A DNA stretch of 64,000 nucleotides from Pseudovibrio ascidiaceicola (GCF_900114245.1 NZ_FOSK01000001.1:682001-746000), one strand, 5' to 3'; positions 17,376 through 29,320 are shown, counted from the first letter of the stretch. Made by a program: numbers and translations. Notes: generated by a model not told the origin, from the sequence alone.

Positions 17376-17431
17376 CTGAAAACAAATAGATAGAAATCGA
17401 GCGCTCCGGATGAAGCGCTCGATACTCTGAA

Positions 17432-18766
17432 TTATTTGGATTCGTTTGCTGCACTGTCTGCACTTGGCGGGAAGGCGGCATCAGTCTTCTCGCCGCGGAG
17501 CAAGGATTTTGCCAAGTTCAGCTGTACGTCTTTGTCTTTGTCCTGTGGCACGTAAGCCTGACTACCAGAACCTTCATCGCCTTCTTCAGCCTGAAGGTGA
17601 CCACGCAGACCCGCTTCACCTTTGGTTTCAGCACGGCCTTTCAGCTCATCAGGCAGTTCCTGCAAGGAAATGATGTCAGGGCGGATACCCTTAGCCTGAA
17701 TAGAGTTGCCAGACGGCGTGTAATAACGGGCAGTTGTCAGACGGATCGCACCATTTGCACCAAGTGGAATGATGGTCTGGACAGAACCTTTACCGAAGGA
17801 GCGTGTACCCAAAATAGTTGCGCGGCGATGATCCTGCAGAGCACCGGCTACAATCTCGGAAGCCGACGCAGAACCGCCATTCACCAGAACGATCACAGGC
17901 GCACCTTCAGTCAAGTCACCATTACGAGCGTTATAGCGCTGGGTCTCTTCAGCATTACGGCCACGGGTAGAAACAATTTCACCACGGTTCAGGAACGCAT
18001 CAGAAACAGCAATCGCCTGATCCAGCAAACCACCTGGGTTGTTGCGCAGATCCAGCACAAAGCCTTTCAGGTTATCTTCACCGATTTCAGCAGTCAGCTC
18101 ATCAACAGCGTTTTCCAGGCCATCAAAGGTCTGTTCGTTGAATTGCGTGATGCGGATGTAACCGATGTCGTCTTCTTTGTTCCAGCGAACAGAGCGAATG
18201 CGGATCACATCACGGGTGATGGTGATATCGGTCGGTTCGTTGATACCTTCACGACGCACTGTAATGACGATGTCTGTATTGACCAGACCGCGCATTTTCT
18301 CGACAGCCTCATTCAAGGTAAGGCCCATAACCTGTTCCCCATCAAGATGGGTAATCAGGTCGCCTGCCTGTACGCCTGCTTTGAAAGCGGGAGTGTCGTC
18401 AATCGGAGCAACAACCTTCACAAGGCCGTCTTCCATGGTCACTTCAATGCCAAGGCCACCAAACTCGCCGCGGGTTTGCACCTGCATGTCGCGGAAGCTT
18501 TTTGGAGGCAGATAGCTGGAGTGCGGATCAAGGCTGGTGAGCATGCCGTTGATAGCGGTCTCGATCAGCTTGGAGTCAGCTGGCTCCTCTACATAATCAG
18601 AGCGGACACGTTCAAACACGTCGCCAAACAGATTGAGCTGATTGTATGTATCAGGAGACGCAGCAGAAGCTGGTTCAGCAAATCTGAATGGTGCCTGAGA
18701 ATATGTTACGACCGCCGTAGCCCCCATGACTACGCCAACCAACAAAAGCGATGCTTTCCGTATCAT
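17432..18766 (-). CDS. ctpA: C-terminal processing peptidase CtpA, S41 family
   Basis: Periplasmic serine protease with Ser-Lys dyad. 444 aa from ATG 18766 (MIRKASLLLVGVVMGA), which overlaps the stop of the EnvC-like gene as ATGA. The start at 18802 would add a basic tail overlapping that gene and is less likely. Signal/anchor at residues 1-25; PDZ domain at about 85-170 (GLGIEVTMEDGLVKVVAPIDDTPAFKAGVQAGD). Catalytic Ser in VNGGSASASEIVAGALQDH and Lys in TRSFGKGSVQT. In this context it probably trims lipoproteins or wall hydrolases together with the EnvC-like partner. Confidence 0.94.
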   Translation of the reverse strand: MIRKASLLLVGVVMGATAVVTYSQAPFRFAEPASAASPDTYNQLNLFGDVFERVRSDYVEEPADSKLIETAINGMLTSLDPHSSYLPPKSFRDMQVQTRGEFGGLGIEVTMEDGLVKVVAPIDDTPAFKAGVQAGDLITHLDGEQVMGLTLNEAVEKMRGLVNTDIVITVRREGINEPTDITITRDVIRIRSVRWNKEDDIGYIRITQFNEQTFDGLENAVDELTAEIGEDNLKGFVLDLRNNPGGLLDQAIAVSDAFLNRGEIVSTRGRNAEETQRYNARNGDLTEGAPVIVLVNGGSASASEIVAGALQDHRRATILGTRSFGKGSVQTIIPLGANGAIRLTTARYYTPSGNSIQAKGIRPDIISLQELPDELKGRAETKGEAGLRGHLQAEEGDEGSGSQAYVPQDKDKDVQLNLAKSLLRGEKTDAAFPPSADSAANESK

Positions 18767-20151
18767 CCGCGAACCTTTTCGTTTTCGGCGCGTGACCACC
18801 ATGGGTTGGGGTCGATTGCAGTGCCGTCTTTCCTGAATTCTACATATAAAACTGGCTGGTCCAAACTAAAATTAAGGTTATTAGCGCTTGCGAGGCGCGT
18901 TTCTCCCATTTTAGCAATTGGCTCTCCAGCAAGAATAAACTGCCCTAACTCCACCATGACATCGTCCAGCCCGGACATAAGGACATGGTATCCGCCGCCT
19001 GCATTAACAATTACCATCTGCCCGTAAGACCGGAAATCCCCTGCATACACCACCCAACCATCAGTGGGGGAGGTGACTTGGGCATTCGGGCGTGTTGCAA
19101 TGGATTGGCCAGTGGTTACGTTGCCAAATCCATCTGCAACCCCAAAGTCTTGCAGGAGTGTTCCGGACACCGGATCAGGCAAAAGCCCAAGGGTCTCCGA
19201 AAAAGCAACAACCGGTTTCAATCGGCTCGGATCAGCAAACGGATCACCAGAGGCGATCCGGTTTTGCCGCTCAATGTCCGCAAGTCGCGCTGCTTCCGCT
19301 GCACGACGGCTGCTCTTCACTTCTCGCTCAAGGGTAGCAAGCAACTCTTTCAAAGAGGTTGCCTTTTCGGCAAGTTCCTTGGCGCGAGCCTTCTCGGCTT
19401 CCAGCGCTGCAAGGCTTTCCTGCCGTGCTGCCTTCTTCTTTTCCAAAAGCAATTCAACACGATGACGCTCTTCCGCCATCTGTATTGCACCACTTCGAAC
19501 CCGGTTGCGCTCTGCTTCAATTTTTGCTCGAAGCCGAGACAGTTCAGCAAGATCACTCGCTAGCGCTTCTGCTTCAATCCGCACTTCCGGCATGATTGAG
19601 TTGAGCAGGATCGCACTGCGTACCGCACCAAGAGCATCCTGAGGACGCACGACCATAGCTGGCGGTGGGCGATGACCGATCCTTTGCAAAGCGCTTAAAA
19701 CTTCAGCTAAAACATCTTTACGTTCATTCAATGACGCCCGGACAGATTGCTCATTTTTTCTGTGTCGGCCTAACCGTGCTTCAGTGGCTTCCAGCTGGTT
19801 TTCGAGTTTTTTCATGCGCTCACCCGTGCGGATTAACTCTCCGCTCAGGCTCTCACCATCGCGCTCCAACGCACGAATGGACCGTTGAATTTCTTCACGC
19901 TTCTCTTTGGAAAGGGAGATGTTTTCATTCAAGCTGCGAAGTTCTTTTTCCCGCTCCTGCTTCTGGAGCAGAGCAAGTGCAGCCGGGTCTTCGGGATCAA
20001 TCTTGCCATCTTCAATTTTAAAGGAGACGTTCGTCAGTTTTTGCGCAGTACTTTGCAGCGGCAGAACAAGCGCAACCGCAAAAAACAAGGCAAAGCTTGT
20101 CACCGATCGGAGGATCAGGTTTCCCCTAAAACGCAACAACTGAACTCCCAA
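18763..20151 (-). CDS. EnvC-like murein hydrolase activator (degenerate M23/LytM)
   Basis: 462 aa. N-terminal signal sequence (VTSFALFFAVALVLPLQSTAQ, about residues 17-38), a long coiled coil at about 55-285, and a C-terminal LytM domain from about 330. Active M23 enzymes carry an H-x(3)-D motif and an HxH pair. Here the first is replaced by a GQSIATRPNAQ stretch and the HxH position reads LYVEFR; only YHVL keeps a His. Zinc binding is therefore unlikely, and an activator role like E. coli EnvC fits. Translationally coupled to ctpA (ATGA overlap). Confidence 0.87.
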   Translation of the reverse strand: MGVQLLRFRGNLILRSVTSFALFFAVALVLPLQSTAQKLTNVSFKIEDGKIDPEDPAALALLQKQEREKELRSLNENISLSKEKREEIQRSIRALERDGESLSGELIRTGERMKKLENQLEATEARLGRHRKNEQSVRASLNERKDVLAEVLSALQRIGHRPPPAMVVRPQDALGAVRSAILLNSIMPEVRIEAEALASDLAELSRLRAKIEAERNRVRSGAIQMAEERHRVELLLEKKKAARQESLAALEAEKARAKELAEKATSLKELLATLEREVKSSRRAAEAARLADIERQNRIASGDPFADPSRLKPVVAFSETLGLLPDPVSGTLLQDFGVADGFGNVTTGQSIATRPNAQVTSPTDGWVVYAGDFRSYGQMVIVNAGGGYHVLMSGLDDVMVELGQFILAGEPIAKMGETRLASANNLNFSLDQPVLYVEFRKDGTAIDPNPWWSRAENEKVRG

Positions 20152-20435
20152 AGTACAGCAACCGACTGAACCGCTGACCTTAATACTAAAATATCGACGC
20201 AGACCAACCCTGCTAAAACACAGGAACGCAGCCCCAAAGTTAACGCCGAGGATAATGCTCCTAACAGCGTTAAGGAAGTGTCAACCACGTTGCAGGCTTA
20301 CCGACTTCCAGCAAAAACATCAATATCTGCAATTGATTTGTAATATTCAGCTGTACCTATCAGGTGCTTTGTAGTGAAGAAGCAAAAGGAAGGACGAAAT
20401 AGGGTAGCTTCTGAATTAACACCAGTCCTCAGTAC

Positions 20436-21617
20436 TTATGAAAGTTCAGGTGTCTTGGTCTTGTCAGAAAATGCCGCATCACAAGCATTGCGAAGGTCTT
20501 CGTGCAAAGTATGTTTGCTTTCGTCAACCGGCCCAATTTCATCTCGATCTGTCTTCCAGCTCGTACTAATAGCATTGAAATGGCAGAGTGTTGCTGACCG
20601 CAAAAACGGTTTTAGGCGCGTAAAAAATGGGTGTAGCCAAGCAGCGTGTTTCGGCTCGGGCCGAACGCCGTGGGCCTTGAACTGAATACTCTGGGGAATC
20701 CGCGAAGGAACTGCCACCCATTTTCGATGTGTCGCCGTTGGTGGATTGGTTGTGTGCAAAAACATATTATGGCGACGATCATCAAGAGATTTGAGCTCAT
20801 TGATACTTGCATTAGTCACTGGCTCGATCCAAACCCCGGGAATAAGGAAATAACCCAAAAAGCTATCTTTTAAACCGGAAAATATAGATACGCCTTTTTC
20901 ACAAATGACAAACTCATCGACATCGCAAAACAGAAGTGCGTCAGAAGTTTGAACATATTTCCAACGAAGTATTTGAAGTATTGAGCGTTGTAGGAATTTG
21001 ATGTCACGCATCTGAGGCGGTCCATACGGGAAAGGCGCGTGGACCACTTCAAATTCAATATCGAGGCCGGATTGCTCAAGCGCCTGATAAATTTCCTGTA
21101 CGCGTTGAACACCCTGGCTGTTTTCAAAGAGAACGAGCGCGTTCACGCCGTGGTTCACTACGTTAAACTTGATCCAGTCGAGGATCCAGCACACAGGGGT
21201 CTCTTTGCATAGTGTAGAGAGTGTACGTTTACCTTCAAACCGCTTTGCAGCGCTCGCGCTCACGTTGATCTGGGCTCGGACACCGTTTAGCGTCATATCC
21301 ACCGTATCGATAACTTGGTCAGGTGCTACTTTGATCCAGATTTCGTGAATCTGCTTTAGTTTTCGATGTTTAGTGCGAAGTTTCCTATCGCTTATCGAGA
21401 ACGTCGCTTTTGCAAGTTCTTTCTCAAAACCCAATGGTTTAGGACCAACGAGAATTATGTTCTTGCCATCAAAGGACCTGAAGCAATCATAGAATAAGGT
21501 CGATGAGTCAAACTTGTCTTGGAAATCTTCTTCTCTATGCTTTTTGCTTGCTGGAAAAATACGTTTTAGGCCAAATGTTTCCAGCTGTACTGCGCTGTCG
21601 GTAAGATACGTCAACAT
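20436..21617 (-). CDS. Glycosyltransferase-like protein (GT92/Glyco_tranf_2_4 type)
   Basis: 393 aa, no membrane segment. The central region resembles the GT-A fold of GT92/'glycosyl transferase family 2_4': WILDWIKFNVVNHGVNALVLFENS, then VQEIYQALEQSGLDIEFEVVHAPFPYGPP, then the DxD-like DALLFCDVDEFVI. The C-terminus has GVWIEPVTNASINELKS and KWVAVPSRIPQSIQFKAHG. The gene is AT-richer than its neighbours and splits the usual rlmH-to-envC stretch, so it is probably acquired. Substrate unknown, likely a surface polysaccharide. Confidence 0.75.
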   Translation of the reverse strand: MLTYLTDSAVQLETFGLKRIFPASKKHREEDFQDKFDSSTLFYDCFRSFDGKNIILVGPKPLGFEKELAKATFSISDRKLRTKHRKLKQIHEIWIKVAPDQVIDTVDMTLNGVRAQINVSASAAKRFEGKRTLSTLCKETPVCWILDWIKFNVVNHGVNALVLFENSQGVQRVQEIYQALEQSGLDIEFEVVHAPFPYGPPQMRDIKFLQRSILQILRWKYVQTSDALLFCDVDEFVICEKGVSIFSGLKDSFLGYFLIPGVWIEPVTNASINELKSLDDRRHNMFLHTTNPPTATHRKWVAVPSRIPQSIQFKAHGVRPEPKHAAWLHPFFTRLKPFLRSATLCHFNAISTSWKTDRDEIGPVDESKHTLHEDLRNACDAAFSDKTKTPELS

Positions 21618-21805
21618 AGAGAAATCTTTAAGTCTATAGAAAGGATTGAGCTTGGTTCGTTCTACCTGTGCTCTAGCCTGTTAGATAGATAGGTTTTCTC
21701 TGATCAATCTTGTGTCAGTCACTAAGATAAATACTGTTGCACTATTACCAGTTGTTCGCTCGATAATCGGTTTTCGCAAAGGAGTTTGTGCAACCTCCAC
21801 ATCAC

Positions 21806-22288
21806 TCACGCCCGGTGATACGGATGTCCTGTCAGTATCGTGATGGCGCGGTAGATTTGCTCGCCGCAGAGGATCCGGACGAGTTGGTGAGGCCATGTCA
21901 TGGAGCCGAGAGCGAGCTTCAGGTCTGCGCGTTGCAGCAGCGCCTGGCCATGGCCGTCGGCACCGCCAATGGCGAGCACCATGTCTGAAACACCCTGATC
22001 GGCCCAACCGCCAACCTTTTTGGCAAAGACTTCGCTGGAAAGTGCCTTGCCGTGCTCATCCAGTGCAATCAGGATCGCACCGGAAGGAAGCGCATTGAGC
22101 AGCAGTTGCGCCTCTTCGTCTTTTCGATCATTTGTGCGGGAGGCTCGGCTCTCTGAAAATTCCACCACGGACACAGAAGTAATGCCAACGGAACGGCCAG
22201 CTTTGCGGGCTCGGTCCAGATAGCGTTCAAGCATGTCCTTTTCCGCGCCAGCTTTCATTTTGCCGACGCAGGCAATCGTGACTTTCAT
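21806..22288 (-). CDS. rlmH: 23S rRNA (pseudouridine-1915-N3)-methyltransferase RlmH
   Basis: SPOUT-class methyltransferase that modifies helix 69 of 23S rRNA in assembled 70S ribosomes. 160 aa (E. coli 155). N-terminus MKVTIACVGKMKAG, middle ILIALDEHGKALSSEVFAKKV, knot region MVLAIGGADGHG and C-terminal LGSMTWPHQLVRILCGEQIYRAITILTGHPYHR, all diagnostic. The rsfS-rlmH pair is conserved across bacteria and is present here. Confidence 0.97.
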   Translation of the reverse strand: MKVTIACVGKMKAGAEKDMLERYLDRARKAGRSVGITSVSVVEFSESRASRTNDRKDEEAQLLLNALPSGAILIALDEHGKALSSEVFAKKVGGWADQGVSDMVLAIGGADGHGQALLQRADLKLALGSMTWPHQLVRILCGEQIYRAITILTGHPYHRA

Positions 22289-22420
22289 GAAGTCTCCGGG
22301 ATTAGATCGTCGTGACCCGCAAAAAAGATCTCATGCAGATGGAGCAGCACCTGCATCAGCGGCATTTGCCCAGACTCTCTCAATCCCCCAAAGGGGCAGA
22401 GAATTGACTGGTGTAATAGT

Positions 22421-22441
22421 CAGTGCTTCAAAGAAGCACTG
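22421..22441 (-). terminator. Perfect hairpin between rsfS and rlmH
   Basis: CAGTGCTTC / GAAGCACTG, 9 bp, loop AAA. It lies directly after the rsfS stop. Only a weak T-rich tail on the minus strand, so it may act as partial terminator or RNA-stabilising element inside the operon. Confidence 0.5.
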
Positions 22442-22444
22442 ATA

Positions 22445-22852
22445 CTATCCGATGAACTGCGTCGGTGCAGAGCTATCCGCAGACCACATTTTTTCTACAT
22501 TGTAGAAACTGCGGACTTCTGGGCGGAAAATGTGAATGATTGCATCACCGATGTCGATGAGCACCCAATCACAATGCGGCATGCCCTCAACGCGAGCGTT
22601 ACCGTAGCCAGCATCTTTCAGATCACGCAGCAGGTAATCAGCAACAGCACCCACATGGCGATGAGAGCGGCCAGAAGCCACAACCATGTGATCAGCCAGA
22701 GCAGATTTGCCTGTAAGATCTAGAGATACGATATCCTCAGCCTTGGAATTTTCCAGGCTGTTGAGGATCAGTGCAAGCACGTCCCCCTCATTAGTGGGAT
22801 CATGCGGTTGAAGAGGAGCGATGGTGTCCGTCCCTTCATGTTGAGTTGTCAT
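22445..22852 (-). CDS. rsfS: Ribosomal silencing factor RsfS
   Basis: Binds ribosomal protein L14 and blocks 30S-50S joining in stationary or starved cells. 135 aa from ATG 22852 (MTTQHEGTD). Longer starts at 22876 and 22942 exist without better ribosome-binding sites. Family signature: VLALILNSLENSKAEDIVSLDLTGKSALADHMVVASGRS, then VEGMPHCDWVLIDIGDAIIHIFRPEVRSFYNVEKMW. It follows nadD, the usual order. Confidence 0.94.
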   Translation of the reverse strand: MTTQHEGTDTIAPLQPHDPTNEGDVLALILNSLENSKAEDIVSLDLTGKSALADHMVVASGRSHRHVGAVADYLLRDLKDAGYGNARVEGMPHCDWVLIDIGDAIIHIFRPEVRSFYNVEKMWSADSSAPTQFIG

Positions 22853-23002
22853 GGTCAGCTTAAGAGCCCTCGCCATGGTTAGAGAAAGCAGTACTCTGCC
22901 GGTCGAAAAGCCTGAAATGCACAAACTCAAGCCTTCCGTCAAGAAGAATACTCAGGTCCCTATGGCAATTTCAAGACACTACTTGCCGCAAAAAGCGTAA
23001 AG

Positions 23003-23668
23003 TTACCCTAGGGTGTGTCCTCTATTCCTCAGGAGGGTGGAAGAGGTTTCATCCAGCGGACCACGTAAAATGGTCCAGCACGGGGCTTTGCACTCAGGCA
23101 GTTGGTCTGCACTTTTTTCTTTTAATTGAGCAAAGGCATACCTTTGACAAACTTGAGCGGAAAGAGACGAAAGGGTCGCTTTAGGCCGGTCAACAATTGC
23201 CACAGGCACCCCTTCTATAATGCTCTGCCAGTTTTGCCAATGGTGAAAATTGGAGAGATTGTCTGCACCCATAACCCAGACAAAATTCAGATGCGGTCTG
23301 CGCAGCTTTAATTGCTCCACCGTACTTGCCGTGTAAGAGGTGCCAAGCACCTTCTCATAGGCCGTCACCTTCATGCGTGGATGCCGTGCCAAAGCCTGCG
23401 CGGCGGCAACACGTTCTTCCAAGGGCGCGAGGTTTCGGTGGCACTTCAGCGGATTTCCGGGCGTGACCAGCCACCAGATCTGATGCAGGTTTAGGCGCCG
23501 CAACGCTGTCTCTGCCACCATGAGATGGCCGGGATGTGGGGGATTAAACGACCCGCCAAACAAACCAATGCGATTGCCCGGAGCAGCATAGGGAAGGCGC
23601 ATCCAGTCTGGTTGCACAATCCCAAGCTTGCCGTGGCTATCGCCCATTTTGGGGTCGGGGTTCGTCAT
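23003..23668 (-). CDS. nadD: Nicotinate-nucleotide adenylyltransferase NadD
   Basis: Transfers AMP to nicotinate mononucleotide in NAD synthesis. 221 aa. Nucleotidyltransferase motif [15 protein letters not shown] at about residues 36-50, [11 protein letters not shown], and [15 protein letters not shown]. The TxxxSSTxxR-like C-terminal motif appears as SSTLLRN. The ATG overlaps the proA stop by 4 bp, so translation is probably coupled. Confidence 0.95.
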   Translation of the reverse strand: MTNPDPKMGDSHGKLGIVQPDWMRLPYAAPGNRIGLFGGSFNPPHPGHLMVAETALRRLNLHQIWWLVTPGNPLKCHRNLAPLEERVAAAQALARHPRMKVTAYEKVLGTSYTASTVEQLKLRRPHLNFVWVMGADNLSNFHHWQNWQSIIEGVPVAIVDRPKATLSSLSAQVCQRYAFAQLKEKSADQLPECKAPCWTILRGPLDETSSTLLRNRGHTLG

Positions 23669-24966
23669 GGACGCGTTTGGCCATTCCCGCGGACAACGTA
23701 TTTAAAGCTGGTCAGCTGTTCCACGCCAACGGGCCCACGTGCGTGCATGCGGCCAGTCGCGATGCCGATTTCAGCACCCATGCCAAATTCACCACCATCC
23801 GCAAACTGTGTGGATGCATTGTGAAGAACGATAGCCGAATCCACTTCTGCAAGGAACTTGCGGGCCGCAATCTGGTCTTCTGTGATGATGCAGTCCGTGT
23901 GATTAGAACCGTATGTCCCTATGTGCTCAATCGCATCTTCCAGACCGCCAACAATCTTCACAGAGATGATCGCGTCCAGATATTCCGTAGACCAGTCGTC
24001 ATCATTCGCCTCAGAAGCGGTCGGACACAGCATCATGACCTCTTCATCGCCGCGAATCTGACAGCCCTTTTGTTGAAGAGCAGCAAGAATTGGCGGCAAA
24101 ATAGTTGCTGCAACAGCTTCATCAACCAGCAGCGTTTCAGCAGCACCACAAATGCCCGTCCGGCGCATCTTGGAATTGACGGTGATTTCAATCGCCTTAT
24201 CCAGATCAGCCTTTTTGTCGATGAAGATGTGAACCAGCCCCTCAAGGTGCGCAAAAACAGGCACACGCGCCTCATCCTGAACGCGTGCAACAAGGCTCTT
24301 GCCACCACGCGGAATGATCACATCAAGATTGCCGTCCAGGCCTTTCAGCATTTCACCAACAGCAGCACGGTCTTTCACCGGTACAATCTGGATTGCATCA
24401 ACTGGCAGTCCAGCATCTGCAAGGCCAGTTTGCAAAGCTTTATAGATAGCAAGGTTGGAGTTGATGGTGTCAGAACCGCCGCGCAGCACAACAGCATTAC
24501 CAGCCTTCAGGCACAGTGCTCCTGCATCCGCAGTCACGTTCGGGCGGCTCTCATAGATAACGCCGATCACACCAAGAGGCGTGCGAACACGAGAGATGTC
24601 CAGACCGTTCGGGCGTTTCCAGTCTGCAATTGTGGAGCCGACAGGGTCATCCAGCTTGGCAATGTCTTCCAATGCGCAGGCAATGGCCTCAATGCGCTCT
24701 TCGTTCAATGTGCCGCGATCAATAAAGGATGTCAGCTGGCCATTGGCCTGCATGCTCTCCAGATCAATCGCATTCGCTTTGAGGATCTCAGGGGTTGCAG
24801 AGCGAACGGCAGCTGCCATCGCTTCCAGACCTTTGTTCTTCTGGCTTGTGGGGGCAATCGCAAGAGTACGTGCAGCAGCGCGTGCCTTCTTGCCAAGAGT
24901 TGCCATCAAGTCGCGAACATCGGTGTTGTCCGCATTTGCCACTTCAGAAGTATTCAGCATCTGCAA
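23665..24966 (-). CDS. proA: Gamma-glutamyl phosphate reductase ProA
   Basis: NADPH-dependent reduction of glutamyl-5-phosphate to the semialdehyde, second step of proline synthesis. 433 aa. Features: [49 protein letters not shown], and the catalytic Cys region [16 protein letters not shown]. The C-terminal [27 protein letters not shown] is also diagnostic. It lies 46 bp after proB and is coupled to nadD. Confidence 0.97.
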   Translation of the reverse strand: MQMLNTSEVANADNTDVRDLMATLGKKARAAARTLAIAPTSQKNKGLEAMAAAVRSATPEILKANAIDLESMQANGQLTSFIDRGTLNEERIEAIACALEDIAKLDDPVGSTIADWKRPNGLDISRVRTPLGVIGVIYESRPNVTADAGALCLKAGNAVVLRGGSDTINSNLAIYKALQTGLADAGLPVDAIQIVPVKDRAAVGEMLKGLDGNLDVIIPRGGKSLVARVQDEARVPVFAHLEGLVHIFIDKKADLDKAIEITVNSKMRRTGICGAAETLLVDEAVAATILPPILAALQQKGCQIRGDEEVMMLCPTASEANDDDWSTEYLDAIISVKIVGGLEDAIEHIGTYGSNHTDCIITEDQIAARKFLAEVDSAIVLHNASTQFADGGEFGMGAEIGIATGRMHARGPVGVEQLTSFKYVVRGNGQTRP

Positions 24967-25012
24967 AACCCTTAAGTCATCACTGGTTGAACTTGGTCAA
25001 CCTAAACAGTTT

Positions 25013-27240
<2,228 letters not shown>

Positions 27241-27286
27241 CTATTGCGCTCCCGCCAAGGGCGGAACGGCAAATCTGGCTAATTTT

Positions 27287-27343
27287 ATTGCTTAAGCGTG
27301 TTCCCGAAAAGTGTCTAGCGCTTTCCGGAAAAGAATAAGCAAT
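27287..27343. repeat. Palindromic intergenic repeat, copy 2
   Basis: Outer arms ATTGCTTA (27287-27294) and TAAGCAAT (27336-27343) are perfect. Inside are TTCCCGAAAAG and CTTTCCGGAA. Compare TCCCCGAAATG...CGGTTTTCGG at 17331-17375. It lies upstream of obgE in the gap to the next acetyltransferase gene. Confidence 0.55.
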
Positions 27344-27465
27344 CTGGTTTATGGTTTGCTGCCTTGAACAGCCAAAAGGCTCACGAACATCAATTCGCAA
27401 GCCTTTCAATAATCAGATGCGCAAGAACAGATCTCTAAAGACAATTTGCTTTGGAGACTGAAACG

Positions 27466-28011
27466 TCAGGCGGCAATCGCCTGCATTGACGTCCATCTGT
27501 CCCGGGTCAGCGTAACTGTGGTGTAATCCATTTCGAGGTCACCACGTGCGCGGTTCTTCTCTTTGGTCTCGCCAGTCACCTCAAACCCGTTCTTCTGAAG
27601 CACATTCAGAGACTTTGGATTGATGGTGAACAGGCCAGTGTTCATCGCAGCCGCATTCAGCCGGTTGAATACATAATCGCAAACCAGATTGGTTGCTTCA
27701 CTGGCATAACCTTTACCCCATTGGGATTTAGCTAGCCAGTAACCGAGGTGAGGTGTTGTCGAGACATTGCGGATGCCGATAACGCCGACAAGGCCTTCGC
27801 CATTGTCGATCACCCAGTTGATCTCTTCGCAGTGAGGTGTCGTGCGGCAATGGTCGAACCACCAGTCACCATCATCCTTTGTATAAGGATGCGGAACGAC
27901 AGTCAGCATCTTGCTCACATCGAAATCGTTCAAAGACGCGTTATGAATATCAAAATCACCTTCGCGAAAATCGCGTAGGATCAAGCGCTCGGATTGTAAC
28001 TCCGGGAACAT
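27466..28011 (-). CDS. GNAT N-acetyltransferase, RimJ/RimL type (cluster member 9)
   Basis: 181 aa, a single GNAT domain. N-terminal strand FPELQSERLILRDFREGDFD, then VSKMLTVVPHPYTKDDGDWWFDH, acetyl-CoA loop GYWLAKSQWGKGYASEATNLV, and C-terminal SLNVLQKNGFEVTGET. The family acetylates protein N-termini, amino sugars or antibiotics; substrate here unknown. It is separated from the seven-gene array by cspA and the TetR-OsmC-CPBP cassette. It is closest in sequence feel to the 31573-32118 copy (both have VSKMLTVVP(H/Y)PYTK). Directly upstream of obgE, probably the ancestral position of such a gene. Confidence 0.88.
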   Translation of the reverse strand: MFPELQSERLILRDFREGDFDIHNASLNDFDVSKMLTVVPHPYTKDDGDWWFDHCRTTPHCEEINWVIDNGEGLVGVIGIRNVSTTPHLGYWLAKSQWGKGYASEATNLVCDYVFNRLNAAAMNTGLFTINPKSLNVLQKNGFEVTGETKEKNRARGDLEMDYTTVTLTRDRWTSMQAIAA

Positions 28012-28868
28012 GACAATCTCTTCTTATTCTTCTTGGAGCGCTTGGCTTATTGTCGCTGGCGCTCTTTCTCTTAAGTACACGAAGATAGCGTCAAACCCGT
28101 CGAACCATATGCTCGCAACGCGCCGGTGCTATCCAACCCTTGCTTTTGGTTCCTGAGATCTCAAGTGAAACTCTGCCACGAGTGCTGGGTGCAATCACAA
28201 AGGGACGAGGGAGCTAAAGGCTGTTGCCGCAACCTTGCTCAAAGACCCTATCCTGCCATCTGCTGAAAGTCGCGGAACGCATAAACAGTCGCGCCAGCCA
28301 GATCAGAAGAGCAGGACCCATCTTTCATTGCCCGATAAACACACACATATCGGAGAATCAAAGGTGATCGACGCCTGCACCTTTATTCACAGGGGGAACA
28401 AAGTAAGCAGGCAACAGCATCTTGGAGGTTTCAAAATCCGAGAGGAACTTAAAAGCTTGGGGGCGGTCACTATCTCGGACCACTCCCCATTGCAAGCGCT
28501 TAGAGCATATCCGTGGAATTTTTTTCACATAGTGAGGAATATTCGCACGAATATCGACAAATCCTGCAATGCAACCGCTAGGTGGCCTAACATCGGGTTT
28601 TCCCTCAATTTTTATGGGTTTTGTGAAAACATCAGGGAATAAGTTAGGATTTGACTCAGTAAAAACACAGAGAATTTAAAAAAATTGGTTCTACAGGCAT
28701 CAAATGGAAAGCTGGATCTTTACTTATCAGTCAATATGTGGAATGCCGTCTCTACGTTAAGACTGTCGACCCTGTCTCCTTTTTAGGCGTCAGTGCACTC
28801 GATTTCGCCCTGACGCAACAAATCGCCATCTGCATGTCGCAGCGGCACACTAACTAGGAGATATCACG
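28012..28868. other. 857-bp region without a recognisable gene
   Basis: Lies between a minus-strand GNAT gene and cspA, so it holds two divergent promoters. A 135-codon open frame at 28235-28642 has atypical composition, no family pattern and no good ribosome-binding site; I do not call it. A candidate -35 (TTGACT, 28651-28656) with an AT-rich stretch 18 bp later could start a cspA transcript with a 5' leader of nearly 200 nt. A structured small RNA cannot be excluded. Confidence 0.5.
28787..28816 (+). promoter_or_regulatory. Hairpin in the cspA 5' leader
   Basis: GCGTCAG (28787-28793) pairs with CTGACGC (28810-28816), ending 52 bp before the cspA start. Cold-shock genes commonly have long, temperature-responsive structured leaders; this element would lie in it. 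Confidence 0.45.
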
Positions 28869-29075
28869 ATGGCTAAAGGCACCGTGAAATGGTTCAACAG
28901 CACTAAAGGTTTCGGTTTTATTGCACCTGAAGATGGAAGCAAAGACGTATTTGTTCACATCTCTGCAGTAGAGCGCTCCGGTCTGTCTACTCTGGCTGAT
29001 GGCCAGGACGTAACTTACGAACTGGAAGCTGGTCGTGATGGCCGTCAGAGCGCTGTAAACCTCGAAACCGTATAA
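28869..29075 (+). CDS. cspA: Cold-shock protein, CspA family
   Basis: 68-aa single-stranded nucleic-acid-binding OB-fold protein and RNA chaperone. RNP1 motif KGFGFIAPE and RNP2 VFVHISAVE are intact, preceded by [13 protein letters not shown] 28869 follows TAGGAGATATCACG (strong ribosome-binding site). Monocistronic, with its own strong terminator. Alphaproteobacteria carry several csp paralogues, so the symbol denotes the family. Confidence 0.95.
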   Translation: MAKGTVKWFNSTKGFGFIAPEDGSKDVFVHISAVERSGLSTLADGQDVTYELEAGRDGRQSAVNLETV

Positions 29076-29092
29076 TTCGAGCTGTTTCAGTG

Positions 29093-29124
29093 AAAAAGAG
29101 CGCAGCAATGCGCTCTTTTTTTTT
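29093..29124 (+). terminator. Intrinsic terminator of cspA
   Basis: AAAAAGAGCGCA / TGCGCTCTTTTT, 12-bp stem with GCAA loop, followed by further T residues. Very strong. Confidence 0.93.
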
Positions 29125-29320
29125 GTCTGGAGTTTGGCCCAGACACAGATAAACCAACAATGAGAGAGCCAACGGGCCACCATTCAGCCAAAACGCCCCC
29201 CTTACAAAATACCCTCTCCCAAAACCAGCACTCACATCATGCTTTGCTGTGATGTCAGCTGACCGTTTTCACATTCCATTCCCTTGCAATCTTGTTTCTC
29301 CTCACCAAACTTACTAGAGC

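Noticed and set aside
17597-19027. 476-codon open frame on the plus strand
   Set aside because: It lies antisense to ctpA and the envC-like gene, which have full family motifs; its translation shows no domain pattern and is rich in low-information residues. Codon-bias shadow.
23677-24975. 432-codon open frame on the plus strand
   Set aside because: Antisense to proA over its entire length with no recognisable protein features; proA is unambiguous.
28235-28642. 135-codon open frame before cspA
   Set aside because: Unusual composition, no ribosome-binding site, no family pattern; part of an otherwise non-coding interval.
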